Assembly (NCBI GenBank): GCA_937974555.1
Contig: CALJKR010000083.1
Coordinates: forward strand, 62,001-126,000
Direction: 5' to 3'
Origin: an uncultured Flavobacteriales bacterium
GTDB lineage: Bacteria; Bacteroidota; Bacteroidia; Flavobacteriales_D; Sanyastnellaceae
DNA: 64,000 bases
Shown: positions 41,375 to 50,755 of the stretch, piece by piece
How positions within the stretch are numbered: position 1 is the stretch's first letter
Layout of the letters: each line of letters starts with the position of its first letter
Translations under genes and position numbers: made by a program
Notes under the pieces: generated by a model
Told to the model about the DNA's origin: nothing
What the model saw: only the letters and a program-made list of their open reading frames with translations
The model's database searches: none

Positions 41375-43852
41375 ATGAAAAATCCCAATTTCTTAACGAT
41401 TGTTTGTATACTGAGTCTCGTCTTCTGTTTTCATGGACTTGAAGGACAAAAAGTGACCTTTGGGAAATACATTGCATCACCTCCCAAATTGGACGGTATT
41501 TTAGAACCCGAAATCTGGTCAGAGGTCCCAATTGCAACGGATTTTATCAGTCAATTGCCGGTGCCGGGATTGCCTATGAGAGAACGTTCAGAAGTTCAAG
41601 TGGCATACACCCAGGAGGCCATGTACATCGCTTTTAATTGTTTGGACAATCATCCGGACAGTATTTTGAAACAGCTGAGCGGAAGAGACAGCGATGGAAA
41701 TAGTGATTGGTGTGCCATTTCTTTTAATTGTTATCGAGATGGAATCAATGGTTTCACTTTTGCGGTTTCACCCTGGGGAGAGCAATGGGATGGGAGAATT
41801 ACCGGTCAGGAAGAAGGGGACGTAACATGGAATGCCGTTTGGGATTGCAAAGTGAATATATCCGCAACTGGTTGGTGCGCAGAATTTAAAATCCCTTTTG
41901 CCGCGTTGCGATTTCCGAATCAACCTGAACAAATATGGAATATCAATTTCGCCAGAGAAATTAGAAGGCACAGACAAATTGGTCAGTGGAACCCGGTATT
42001 GCCCAACGGTCCGGGTGAGTTGGCTCAGATGGGTATATTGAAAGGGATTTCAAATATCAAGCCTCCCAAAAGATTTTTTATGTATCCCTATCTCAGTGGC
42101 TATTCCAATTTTGCCAAAGGGCAATCTGCCAGTTTCTCGTACAACGGAGGAATGGATGTCAAGGTAGGTTTGTCCGATGCCTTCACTTTGGATGCGACAT
42201 TGATTCCGGATTTTGGTCAAACCATCAGTGATCAATTGATTTTGAATTTGACTCCTTTCGAAATTCAATTTCAAGACAATCGTCCGTTTTTCATGGAGGG
42301 AACAGAGCTTTTTAATAAATCAGGTATCTTTTACTCGCGCCGCATTGGTGACGTACCCATGGGTGCATTTGATGTATACAATTCACTCGGAACCAATGAG
42401 CGCGTAGTACAAAATTCTTTTCAAACCCAACTGCTCAACAGTACCAAAATTAGTGGAAGGACCCAAGGGAATTTGGGGGTGGGTTTCATGAATTCGATTA
42501 CCGCTCCATCAGAGGCAGTTATCGAAGATGCGGAGGGCAAGCAAAGAAATGTAGTCACCCAACCATTATCCAATTACAATGTGATGGTCTTGGATCAAAA
42601 TCTTAAAAACAATTCTTATTTCACCCTCACCAATACCAATGTCACCCGTGCGGGAGAGATTTTGGATGCCAATGTGACAGCCTACAATACATCCTTGAAA
42701 GACAAGGCCAATCAGTGGGCATTTTCTTCATGGGGGGCTTATTCTTCGCGATTGGGAAAAGAGATGTTCAGTGTGGCTAAGACCAATCAAAAAGGGTTTT
42801 CACAAGGGGCAAGCATGGCCAAGATTAGCGGTAATTTAACTGGATCATTGGGATATTATATGGAAAGCGATGGCTACAATCCCAACGATTTGGGTTACTT
42901 GCAAGCCAATAATTCATGGGGCCAATTTTTTTCTGTAGGATATAAGAAATATGAATCTTTTGGACCTTTTAACCGAATGTGGAGTGAATTGAGTTTGACC
43001 CGAGAGAGTTTATATGCACCCCGTTCTTTTTCAAATTTCCAGATGGATGCGGAGGTTGGTGTGAATACCCACCGCTTTGTCACCTACAACATCAGTTACC
43101 ATGGCGAACCTGTTCGGGGATACAACTTTTTTGAGCCCCGGGTATGGGGAATGAAATTCCATGATTTTACACACCATGAAATTGGCGGTTGGATTTCCAC
43201 CGATTATCGCAAGAAATTGGCAGTGGATGTGGGTGGAAAATATGGACGGTATGACTTCCAAGGGAGATACATCCACAACTGGCGAGTATCCCCGCGCTTC
43301 CGAGTCAATGACCATTGGATGTTGATTTATGTATACAGCAAGCAGCAACATTTCAATGATGTTGGATTTTCTACTTTTCAGTCAGACTCCGCAATTCCAG
43401 TTTTTGGAAGAAGGGATGTTATTTCTCATACCAATGTATTAACGGTGGCCTATAGCTTTAATCCTATTATGTCCATCAATTGCAGGGTCCGACATTATTG
43501 GGGCTATTCCCGATATCATCAGTTCTATAATTTAGATCCCAATGGTGATTTGGTGCAGTCCACATTTGATGGTTTTGGCGGAGATGCAAGTAGCTGGGTG
43601 AATCGTAATTTTAACTCTTTCACTATAGACTGTTTTTATCGTTGGAATTTCACTCCGGGCAGTGAGTGCATCATTGCATGGAAGTGGGCGCAGATTGATG
43701 AAACCAATCAGATTCCATCCGGATTGCTGGAAGATATCAACCAATTGGAGACCATTCCACAAACCGGTAGTGTCAGTCTACGCTTGGTTTATTTTCTGGA
43801 TTATCGCTTGTTGACCAAAAACAAGGGAGAGGCGATTTCAAAATTTATGTAG
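41375..43852 (+). CDS. DUF5916 protein with N-terminal CBM9-like domain
   Basis: An 825-residue secreted protein. The signal peptide ends near GLEGQ (about 23). A carbohydrate-binding family 9-like domain follows (LDGILEPEIWSEVPIATDF and WDGRITGQEEGD), then a DUF5916 beta-barrel-like part to the C terminus. It is widespread in Bacteroidota and probably located in the outer membrane; ligand unknown. The frame is open upstream to 41201, but that would run through the divergent gene; the ATG at 41375 starts the signal peptide. Confidence 0.9.
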   Translation: MKNPNFLTIVCILSLVFCFHGLEGQKVTFGKYIASPPKLDGILEPEIWSEVPIATDFISQLPVPGLPMRERSEVQVAYTQEAMYIAFNCLDNHPDSILKQLSGRDSDGNSDWCAISFNCYRDGINGFTFAVSPWGEQWDGRITGQEEGDVTWNAVWDCKVNISATGWCAEFKIPFAALRFPNQPEQIWNINFAREIRRHRQIGQWNPVLPNGPGELAQMGILKGISNIKPPKRFFMYPYLSGYSNFAKGQSASFSYNGGMDVKVGLSDAFTLDATLIPDFGQTISDQLILNLTPFEIQFQDNRPFFMEGTELFNKSGIFYSRRIGDVPMGAFDVYNSLGTNERVVQNSFQTQLLNSTKISGRTQGNLGVGFMNSITAPSEAVIEDAEGKQRNVVTQPLSNYNVMVLDQNLKNNSYFTLTNTNVTRAGEILDANVTAYNTSLKDKANQWAFSSWGAYSSRLGKEMFSVAKTNQKGFSQGASMAKISGNLTGSLGYYMESDGYNPNDLGYLQANNSWGQFFSVGYKKYESFGPFNRMWSELSLTRESLYAPRSFSNFQMDAEVGVNTHRFVTYNISYHGEPVRGYNFFEPRVWGMKFHDFTHHEIGGWISTDYRKKLAVDVGGKYGRYDFQGRYIHNWRVSPRFRVNDHWMLIYVYSKQQHFNDVGFSTFQSDSAIPVFGRRDVISHTNVLTVAYSFNPIMSINCRVRHYWGYSRYHQFYNLDPNGDLVQSTFDGFGGDASSWVNRNFNSFTIDCFYRWNFTPGSECIIAWKWAQIDETNQIPSGLLEDINQLETIPQTGSVSLRLVYFLDYRLLTKNKGEAISKFM

Positions 43853-43902
43853 GTCTTGCAACCTTTTGTCCATTATTTTAGTTACAGATAACGAAGCCAT
43901 TG

Positions 43903-44448
43903 ATGGACAAAGATCAGAGAAAAATGATTGAGGCTTGTTGCCGTCATGAAAGATGGGCACAAGAAAAATTGTACAAGCAATTTTCTGGTTTGCTGTTCGC
44001 TATTTGCTTGCGATATGCCAAAAACAGAATGGATGCACAAGATGTATTGCAGGAAGTTTTTGTGAAGATATACACCCATCTTTCTACCTATCAATTTGAT
44101 GGAAGTTTTGAGGGTTGGTTGAGAAGGATTGCGGTGAACACAAGTATCACCTATTACAGAAAAGCGGTGAAAAAGGCCATTGAGCGGGACATTGATGATG
44201 GGGTTTTTGAAGTTTCTGATGTAGAAATGGATGTGTTGGGGAATTTTGGAGTGGCGGATATGATGCAATGTATAGAGCAACTGCCGATGGGGTACAAGAC
44301 GGTTTTTAACCTATATGTTATAGAAGGATATAAGCACAAAGAGATAGCGGAAATTTTAGGAGTGGACATCAACACCTCAAAATCGCAGTTGTCTAGAGCC
44401 AAAGTGCAAGTGCAAAAAGAGTTGGAAAAATTGAATCAACGAAAATGA
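43903..44448 (+). CDS. RNA polymerase sigma factor, sigma-70 ECF type
   Basis: A 181-residue ECF sigma factor. Region 2 holds the RYAKNRMDAQDVLQEVFVKIY helix (core-binding) and GWLRRIAVN (about 70-78); region 4 has a helix-turn-helix near VIEGYKHKEIAEILGV. It overlaps the next gene, a probable membrane anti-sigma-like protein, by four bases (ATGA). The regulon is unknown; the next genes downstream are candidates. The ATG at 43903 is chosen over a TTG one codon before. Confidence 0.93.
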   Translation: MDKDQRKMIEACCRHERWAQEKLYKQFSGLLFAICLRYAKNRMDAQDVLQEVFVKIYTHLSTYQFDGSFEGWLRRIAVNTSITYYRKAVKKAIERDIDDGVFEVSDVEMDVLGNFGVADMMQCIEQLPMGYKTVFNLYVIEGYKHKEIAEILGVDINTSKSQLSRAKVQVQKELEKLNQRK

Positions 44449-45014
44449 AAATGAGCGAGCGAAATTCGATGCAAAATATTTTTGATCAAATCAGAGATCA
44501 ACAGGTAGAAGCGCCGTTAAGTGTAATGGAAAGCGCCATTCAACAAGCCAATCAACGCAGACGCCGTAAGATTTTGCTTCGTTGGACATCCATGTGTGCA
44601 GTGATCACGGCCATTGTATTCGGACTTTGGCCCAAACCAGTTGAAAGGATTCAACCCCAGATTCAGACCGTTTCTCCATCACAAGAGAAATCTGGCTCAG
44701 TGGCCGTTCCTGAAATCAATAAGAGCACCAAAACTTCCGAATCAGAGGTAAGCCAAAAGGCCTTGATTCAAAAGAACAAAAGTCGCGGTTCGTCCAACAT
44801 TGTTTCTGGTAGCAGTCATCCGAGCGACAATGCAGTGATTACCCAGGAGAGCCAAGATTTGCCGAAGTTGGACCAGGTGCAAGCGCAAGACAGTGTTCAG
44901 CGTCCCCTTCCGCAAAATGAGAATCCTGCACAATCAACTCCAACGGTCGGGTCAAAAGTCAAGCAGTCCAAACAAGGTACCCGCAAATTGAAGCTGATTG
45001 TTCCCAAGCCTTGA
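44445..45014 (+). CDS. Single-pass membrane protein, putative anti-sigma factor
   Basis: A 189-residue protein. An N-terminal cytoplasmic stretch (about 1-42) ends in a basic cluster QRRRRK, followed by one membrane helix (about 45-63), then a low-complexity Ser/Gln/Lys-rich periplasmic tail. This arrangement and its ATGA overlap with the ECF sigma gene make an anti-sigma function likely, though no ZAS-type zinc motif is visible. Sequence outside the helix is not recognisable. Confidence 0.6.
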   Translation: MKMSERNSMQNIFDQIRDQQVEAPLSVMESAIQQANQRRRRKILLRWTSMCAVITAIVFGLWPKPVERIQPQIQTVSPSQEKSGSVAVPEINKSTKTSESEVSQKALIQKNKSRGSSNIVSGSSHPSDNAVITQESQDLPKLDQVQAQDSVQRPLPQNENPAQSTPTVGSKVKQSKQGTRKLKLIVPKP

Positions 45015-45016
45015 GC

Positions 45017-45919
45017 ATGCGATCGGTGATTTTCATCCTGGGTATTATTTGCTTTAGCATTTCCGCTTCAGCAATACCTACATTGGATACTTTAATCATC
45101 GGGGGAGAGAAAGTCTATTTAGAAGAGGAAACCGTAGCTTCCGGCGATTCAGAAATTTGGATGAATTACCAAGCCGATTATAGGCGTATTCCCAGGACTA
45201 TCAAGTGGGGTATTCAGATCGCAGCGGGTGGAATGATTCAAAAGGACATTTGGTCTTCTTATCAATCCGCACAGTCCATAGCGCAGTTCAATGTTGATCA
45301 TCAGCATTGGCGATGGTCGCCCAGTTTTGGGTTTTCAGGATATGCCATGTGGAATGAGACCATTGGATTGGGTTTGGGTTGGAATTCAAAATCGTTGACT
45401 CGCCGCACGGAATGGGCGTTGCCCCTGACCAACGAGGACGAAGGGGCATACGGATTTCGTTACCAACCCGAAGGCTTGGTTCAAATCGATTTAATTGATG
45501 TCGACTCCACTGGATTTTTCGAGTTGGATACAACACTTTTGCAAACCCATGCGGGTAGTTTTAAAGCCAAGTCGGTTGAGCTGCCCGTGTATTGGGTGTT
45601 TGCGTATGAAGCTCCTCGCTCATTGTGGAGCTATCAGGGATTTTTGGGCGCAGTTTATTCTAAAACGACGACAAATTCGGGAAAGGCCACCCTGATCAGT
45701 TTGGATGAAAAGAAATTGATTCAAGGCACATGGGAAAGTGCTACTTATTCACAGTGGTCGATGTATGGACGCATAGCTGCTCAGCGCAGATTAAGTGCGG
45801 ATACCAAGATTTTTGCTGCTATTGCAGGACATTGGCCCACAACTTCCATTTCATCTCCCATGGGTCCGGTTGTTAGTATACCGTTTGATTTAACATTTGG
45901 GATTTCCTGGGAGTATTAA
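45017..45919 (+). CDS. Outer-membrane beta-barrel-like protein of the sigma-factor operon
   Basis: A 300-residue secreted protein. The signal peptide is MRSVIFILGIICFSISASA (about 1-19). The rest alternates polar and aromatic residues (WGIQIAAGGMIQK, WSPSFGFSGYAMW) and ends with an aromatic strand, as barrels do. No family is recognised. It begins two bases after the stop of the putative anti-sigma gene (ATG 45017; an overlapping TTG at 45011 is possible). Co-transcription suggests it is a target or sensor of the sigma system. Confidence 0.6.
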   Translation: MRSVIFILGIICFSISASAIPTLDTLIIGGEKVYLEEETVASGDSEIWMNYQADYRRIPRTIKWGIQIAAGGMIQKDIWSSYQSAQSIAQFNVDHQHWRWSPSFGFSGYAMWNETIGLGLGWNSKSLTRRTEWALPLTNEDEGAYGFRYQPEGLVQIDLIDVDSTGFFELDTTLLQTHAGSFKAKSVELPVYWVFAYEAPRSLWSYQGFLGAVYSKTTTNSGKATLISLDEKKLIQGTWESATYSQWSMYGRIAAQRRLSADTKIFAAIAGHWPTTSISSPMGPVVSIPFDLTFGISWEY

Positions 45920-45926
45920 ATCTGAT

Positions 45927-45934
45927 TACATTCG
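45927..45934 (+). promoter_or_regulatory. -7 promoter element of the T9SS type B gene
   Basis: TACATTCG fits TAnnTTCG and lies 10 bp before the ATG at 45945, eight bp after the stop of the previous gene. Confidence 0.45.
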
Positions 45935-45944
45935 TGTACCCAGT

Positions 45945-46976
45945 ATGCCTATGAGCCAAATCAGATTTTTAATTCTAATTGTTGCCTTCACCCCCCTCAT
46001 GGCAGGAGCGCAATGGGCAAAATTTGATTTTGAAAATTACTTTGGGTTGCCCAATGGATTGGGCCAATGGTACAATGTTAACGGGGTATTCAATCCCTCA
46101 AACAATGGTTTGGCTTCGCCAGATTATTACCATGCATTGGGAAGTGCCTCATGTGATTTACCTGAAACCCCCTTTGCTATTGTACCTGCATATTCCGGAC
46201 AGGGCATGATGGGATTGGCATTGGCATCCACCAAAGGAACCAACACCAGGGAATATTTATCGGTCCAGTTTACAGAGCCCTTAACAATTGGCGCCAAATA
46301 CAAAATTTCGATACCTTGGACATCGGGTACTCCAACACCAGTATCTGTTTCGGGTTTGACGATCTCTGATTTGGGAGTTTTACTTTCATCGGAGTTGCCG
46401 CAGCAATCCGGAGTTTCGCCTATACAGCTAAATCCTCAATTTATTTTTCGCCAAGAGTTATATTCCACTACGTGGCGTGAGGCGACGATTGAGTTTGTTG
46501 CAGAGTCCAATGACTTATTCATGACGATTGGGTTGTTTGGTTCGGATGATAACAAGGCCATTATCAATCGGGGAAATGCCAATTCAACGATGTCTTATTA
46601 TTTCTTTGATGACATTAGGGTAGAGAAGTTGATGGATTCTTCTGATTTCGTCAATCCCATTATCAACTCGGGGATAGAAGAAGTGGTAGAGGCGGTCAAA
46701 GCAGATGTGATATATGTACCCAATTCTTTTACTCCCAATGAGGATGGAACCAATGATGCATTTTTGGCTTTGGACCATGAGATTCAGGGTTGGGACTTGA
46801 AAATATTTAATCGCTGGGGACAATTGATTTATCATTCTAAATCGGCTATGCAAGGCTGGACAGCCAGTGAGGTTGATAAAGCTGTAGATGCGGAAACTTT
46901 TTTTTGGACCTTGGAATATGTCAACACCAAGGATATTAAGGAAAGTCATCGGGGCAATGTTTATCTGATAAGATAG
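45945..46976 (+). CDS. Secreted protein with gliding-motility-associated (T9SS type B) C-terminal domain
   Basis: A 343-residue protein. A signal peptide runs to about residue 22 (MAGAQ). The body is beta-rich, with a carbohydrate- or collagen-binding-like jelly roll (about 25-225) from its strand pattern. The C terminus has the CHU_C/gliding domain: YVPNSFTPNEDGTNDAF, then LKIFNRWGQLIYHS and a final GNVYLIR strand. This is the T9SS type B signal that uses PorE/SprF-type partners. ATG 45951 is an alternative start. Confidence 0.88.
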   Translation: MPMSQIRFLILIVAFTPLMAGAQWAKFDFENYFGLPNGLGQWYNVNGVFNPSNNGLASPDYYHALGSASCDLPETPFAIVPAYSGQGMMGLALASTKGTNTREYLSVQFTEPLTIGAKYKISIPWTSGTPTPVSVSGLTISDLGVLLSSELPQQSGVSPIQLNPQFIFRQELYSTTWREATIEFVAESNDLFMTIGLFGSDDNKAIINRGNANSTMSYYFFDDIRVEKLMDSSDFVNPIINSGIEEVVEAVKADVIYVPNSFTPNEDGTNDAFLALDHEIQGWDLKIFNRWGQLIYHSKSAMQGWTASEVDKAVDAETFFWTLEYVNTKDIKESHRGNVYLIR

Positions 46977-46987
46977 CGGACAATCAC

Positions 46988-46995
46988 TAAATTCG
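46988..46995 (+). promoter_or_regulatory. -7 promoter element of bshC
   Basis: TAAATTCG fits TAnnTTCG and ends four bases before the GTG start of bshC, which supports that unusual start and a leaderless mRNA. Confidence 0.5.
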
Positions 46996-46999
46996 CAGG

Positions 47000-48460
47000 G
47001 TGAATTTGTGGTTCAAAAAATCAATTCAGGATTTTTATCCTTCTGTACAAAGCATAGGTGATGCATGGTCATCACGGTTTACGCGTCTTGAATCCAGGAA
47101 GACTTTTTCCGAAGAACAAAGGAGCATTTTGGTTGATGTTTTGAAATCCCAATATGCAGGTGTGGAGACCACGGCTCGCGTTGAGTCCAATATCAATATG
47201 CTTCTCTCTGCAGATACCTACACGATTACCACTGGGCAGCAAATGGTCACCGGCATGGGACCATGGATGATCTTGCATAAGCTTGCTACCGCCATTCATT
47301 TAGCGGAAAAGTGGAAATTGGAATTTCCGGAACAGCATTTTGTTCCGGTGTTTTGGATGGCAACAGAGGATCACGACTGGCCTGAAATTGCGCAAATACA
47401 ATCAGGAAGCAAAAGAAGAAGTTGGACTACTTTGCACACAGGAGCAGTTGGCCGCATGCCTTGTGACGAAACGGTAGATGCGTTGTTGAAATGGAACGAA
47501 GATTTTCCTTCCGACGCATTCCCGGAAGAAGTCATACGCATTTACAAGCAATCCTCGTCTTTGTCTGGAGCCTACAGACAATTGGTGAACCATTATTTCA
47601 AGGAAAGTGGTTTGGTCGTGTTGGATGCGGATGATGTGCGTTTAAAAATCTCGGCTTTGCCCGTATTTGAGCAAGATGCCTTGCATTCCAGTTTATACAA
47701 AACCGCCCAAAGATTGGGTGTTGCTTCGGGAGAGATTGAGATTAAGACCTGTAATTTATTTTCACTTGAGAATAAAGAGCGTTTGAGATTGGATCCAAGC
47801 CAATACGAGGTATTGGCCAAAAATGCCCCTGGGGATATCAGTCCCAATGTGGCTTTGCGCATCATGTATCAAGAGCACATATTGCCTAACGTGGTTTATG
47901 TTGGAGGACCATCCGAGCAGCGATATTGGAAGCAGGTGATGACTTGCATGGAGGAGATGCAAATTCCTCATGCCGCTTTTGCTTTGCGAGAGAGAGGTTG
48001 TGTGATTCCAGAGAGGTTGATGCAAAAATGGGGTGAGAAGGGATTTGATGAAAGTGCTTTCCAATGGAATGAAAAACAATTGAAGGATCGTTTATTGGCG
48101 CATTGGGGCGAATTGCCATTGGGAAGTTTGGGAGAAAAATTGAGTAAGCTATATCAAGAAGCGCGCGAGTCAGTGCAAAATGAAGATCCCACTTTATTGG
48201 CGAGCCTGGAGGGGGAGTTGAAAAAAGCCCAATCCGGGATTGAGCAAATCAGAGCAAAAATAGACCGCGTCCGAAAAAGAAAAGATGCTGAAAATATGCA
48301 ATGGGTAGAGCGCTGGGTAGAGGTGGTAAGCCCCTTGAACGCTTTGCAGGAACGAAACAACTATTGGTTGATTGCTCATCACAAAAAAGCCATCCCTTTT
48401 CAGGAATGGCTTTCAATGATTGATCCGATGGACCCTTCTTTTAAAATTTGGATCTATTGA
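47000..48460 (+). CDS. bshC: Putative cysteine ligase BshC (bacillithiol biosynthesis)
   Basis: BshC adds cysteine to GlcN-malate to complete bacillithiol, the low-molecular-weight thiol of many Bacteroidota. The 486 residues carry the family motifs YTITTGQQMVTGMGPWMILHK and FWMATEDHDWPE, and the HKKAIPFQEWL C terminus. A coiled coil is present at about 385-425. The start is GTG at 47000, supported by the -7 element four bases before it. The bshA and bshB genes are not in this window. Confidence 0.93.
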   Translation: MNLWFKKSIQDFYPSVQSIGDAWSSRFTRLESRKTFSEEQRSILVDVLKSQYAGVETTARVESNINMLLSADTYTITTGQQMVTGMGPWMILHKLATAIHLAEKWKLEFPEQHFVPVFWMATEDHDWPEIAQIQSGSKRRSWTTLHTGAVGRMPCDETVDALLKWNEDFPSDAFPEEVIRIYKQSSSLSGAYRQLVNHYFKESGLVVLDADDVRLKISALPVFEQDALHSSLYKTAQRLGVASGEIEIKTCNLFSLENKERLRLDPSQYEVLAKNAPGDISPNVALRIMYQEHILPNVVYVGGPSEQRYWKQVMTCMEEMQIPHAAFALRERGCVIPERLMQKWGEKGFDESAFQWNEKQLKDRLLAHWGELPLGSLGEKLSKLYQEARESVQNEDPTLLASLEGELKKAQSGIEQIRAKIDRVRKRKDAENMQWVERWVEVVSPLNALQERNNYWLIAHHKKAIPFQEWLSMIDPMDPSFKIWIY

Positions 48461-49150
48461 TTACAAGCTGGCGGGATCAGACTCAATGCCAAATTGGAAT
48501 CCCAATCTTTTTCCTGTTGCGCCTGAGATACCATGATTCAGGGTTTGCATATCAAAAACAGTGAGTTGTTGAATGGCCTCATAAGGCGGAATGTACATAT
48601 CGAAATTCAAGGTGTACAAGATGGTGCTATCGACAATGGCTTGAAGGGCATGATCATCCAAAACACCATTGATCATGTCTTGAAACAAAAAACCCAATTG
48701 CCTTTTGCCTTGAACACAGAAGTGTCGGTCTTTGTTGATGAAAATTCTGCCGATTAAATAACCCAAGTCTTGCTCACGATTGTACTTAAAAGAATCAGAG
48801 AGAAAATTGTAAATGTTGATCACGCCCACATAGCTGTTTTTGGGATCATTTAAAAAGTAGCCACTTTTCCACAAGGGGTGTGTGGGCTCAAACTGAAATA
48901 CATTGGTGTGCATTTGAAAAACCAAGACGTCACCCGCAACCTTTATTTCTGCTTGGAGATCGCCTTTGTTTTTGTAATAAAATTCCACACGAGAATCTTT
49001 GCTCCCAAAATCATGTTTGATTCTTTCTATACTCGATTCTAATTTGGTTTTGAGTTCCTTGAAAACATCAATGGTAAGATGATAAACATCTTGTTTTAGT
49101 GTGCTTTTCTCTGAGAGTAAATGCAAGATCCCTTCTTGTGGTGTCATCAT
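48461..49150 (-). CDS. Conserved hypothetical protein downstream of proS
   Basis: A 229-residue soluble protein without signal peptide or cysteine motifs. Its conserved-looking blocks are an N-terminal helix, a FQMHTNVFQFEPTHPLW segment, an IYNFLSDSFKYNREQDLGYL helix, and a final ATGKRLGFQFGI strand. Similar uncharacterised proteins occur in Bacteroidota. It shares one base with the proS stop (TAATG), so the two genes are co-transcribed; function unknown. It abuts the convergent bshC gene with no gap. Confidence 0.75.
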   Translation of the reverse strand: MMTPQEGILHLLSEKSTLKQDVYHLTIDVFKELKTKLESSIERIKHDFGSKDSRVEFYYKNKGDLQAEIKVAGDVLVFQMHTNVFQFEPTHPLWKSGYFLNDPKNSYVGVINIYNFLSDSFKYNREQDLGYLIGRIFINKDRHFCVQGKRQLGFLFQDMINGVLDDHALQAIVDSTILYTLNFDMYIPPYEAIQQLTVFDMQTLNHGISGATGKRLGFQFGIESDPASL

Positions 49151-50619
49151 TAATAAGCTTTAGCAAAAAGAACACGTCCTGTGCTGGGTTTTCCAGTAAC
49201 CATACAAATGCCATCCTCTAATTTCTGATCCAGTGGAATACAACGGATCGTGGCTTTGGTTTCATTCTTAACTCGTTCTTCGGTTTCACTTGTACCGTCC
49301 CAATGCGCGGAAATAAATCCGCCTTTGGTTTCCAATACTTCTTTAAACTCCTCGTAAGAATTTACTTCGGTAATGTGTTCGTTTCGGAATTTTTTGGATT
49401 CAGCCAACATGGTGGCTTGAATTTCGTTTAGCAAGTCGTGAATTTTATTTGCTGCCCCGTCAATGGCTATGGATGATTTTTCGCCGTTGTCTCTTCTGGC
49501 TACTTCCAACGTTCCGTTTTCTAAATCACGCGGTCCTACAGCGATTCTTACAGGAACTCCTTTCAATTCGTATTCAGCAAATTTCCAGCCGCTTCTTTTG
49601 GTGTCATCATCATCAAATTTCACCGTGTATCCCATGGATTTTAGTTCATCCATCATGGGTTTTACTTTTTGATAAATTCCATCGATTTGCTCAACGCCTT
49701 TGTAAATGGGCACAATTACCACATGTATGGGTGCCAATTTAGGAGGCAAGCGCAAACCTTTGTCATCGCTGTGCGTCATGATGAGGGCACCCATTAATCG
49801 GGTGGATACACCCCAAGAAGTGGCCCAAACATATTCTTGTTGACCTTCTTTTGTAGCAAACTTAACGTCAAAAGCTTTGGCGAAATTCTGACCCAAAAAG
49901 TGAGACGTTCCCGCTTGAAGCGCTTTCCCATCTTGCATCAATGCCTCTATGCACAACGTGTCCAAGGCACCAGCAAATCTTTCATTGGCTGATTTTTTAC
50001 CTTTGATAACGGGCATGGCCATCCAGTTTTCCGCAAAGTCAGCGTAGACATCCAACATCTTCTCTGTTTCAGCGATGGCTTCTTGTGCCGTCGAATGTGC
50101 GGTATGACCTTCCTGCCATAAAAATTCAGCGGTACGTAAGAACAATCTTGTTCTCATTTCCCAACGAACCACATTGGCCCACTGATTGATCAATATTGGT
50201 AAGTCGCGGTAGCTCTGAATCCACCCTTTGTATGTATGCCAGATGATGGTTTCGCTGGTAGGGCGAACAATCAGTTCTTCTTCCAATTTGGCATCAGGAT
50301 CAACAACGACTTCGCCATTTTCTGTTTTTAAACGGTAATGTGTAACAACGGCGCACTCTTTGGCAAATCCTTCCACGTGAGAAGCTTCTTTGCTCAAGTA
50401 AGATTTGGGGATGAACAATGGGAAGTATGCATTTTGATGCCCTGTTTCCTTGAACATCTTGTCCAAAGCATCTTTCATTTTTTCCCAAATGGCATATCCG
50501 TATGGTTTGATTACCATGCAACCTTTCACATCACTGTGTTGGGCCAGGTCTGCCATCATCACCAACTCGTTGTACCATTTTGAATAATCTACTTCTCTTG
50601 AGGTAAGTTTCTCTGCCAT
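49150..50619 (-). CDS. proS: Proline--tRNA ligase (archaeal/eukaryotic type)
   Basis: A class II aminoacyl-tRNA synthetase that charges tRNA-Pro. At 489 residues it is the short ProS form lacking the editing insert, with a C-terminal extension. Class II motif 2 is in RTRLFLRTAEFLWQEGHT, and the GTSHFLGQNFAKAF block binds the adenylate region. A -7 element is at 50639-50646. It is followed by a conserved unknown gene. Confidence 0.95.
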   Translation of the reverse strand: MAEKLTSREVDYSKWYNELVMMADLAQHSDVKGCMVIKPYGYAIWEKMKDALDKMFKETGHQNAYFPLFIPKSYLSKEASHVEGFAKECAVVTHYRLKTENGEVVVDPDAKLEEELIVRPTSETIIWHTYKGWIQSYRDLPILINQWANVVRWEMRTRLFLRTAEFLWQEGHTAHSTAQEAIAETEKMLDVYADFAENWMAMPVIKGKKSANERFAGALDTLCIEALMQDGKALQAGTSHFLGQNFAKAFDVKFATKEGQQEYVWATSWGVSTRLMGALIMTHSDDKGLRLPPKLAPIHVVIVPIYKGVEQIDGIYQKVKPMMDELKSMGYTVKFDDDDTKRSGWKFAEYELKGVPVRIAVGPRDLENGTLEVARRDNGEKSSIAIDGAANKIHDLLNEIQATMLAESKKFRNEHITEVNSYEEFKEVLETKGGFISAHWDGTSETEERVKNETKATIRCIPLDQKLEDGICMVTGKPSTGRVLFAKAY

Positions 50620-50638
50620 TTTAATTGAAATTGAGTTT

Positions 50639-50646
50639 CAAAAATA
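50639..50646 (-). promoter_or_regulatory. -7 promoter element of proS
   Basis: Minus-strand TATTTTTG matches TAnnTTTG; it ends 19 bp before the proS ATG. Confidence 0.55.
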
Positions 50647-50730
50647 GGGCATATTTTGGGTCGAAATTCAATTGACGATTCTTAACGGAAAATACTCACG
50701 CAATAGTTTTCCGTCTTGGGATCTAAAGCT

Positions 50731-50738
50731 TACCTTTG
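50731..50738 (+). promoter_or_regulatory. -7 promoter element of the Gly/Tyr-rich lipoprotein gene
   Basis: TACCTTTG matches TAnnTTTG and lies 17 bp before the ATG at 50756. Confidence 0.5.
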
Positions 50739-50755
50739 TTAGAAACAAGCTTATT

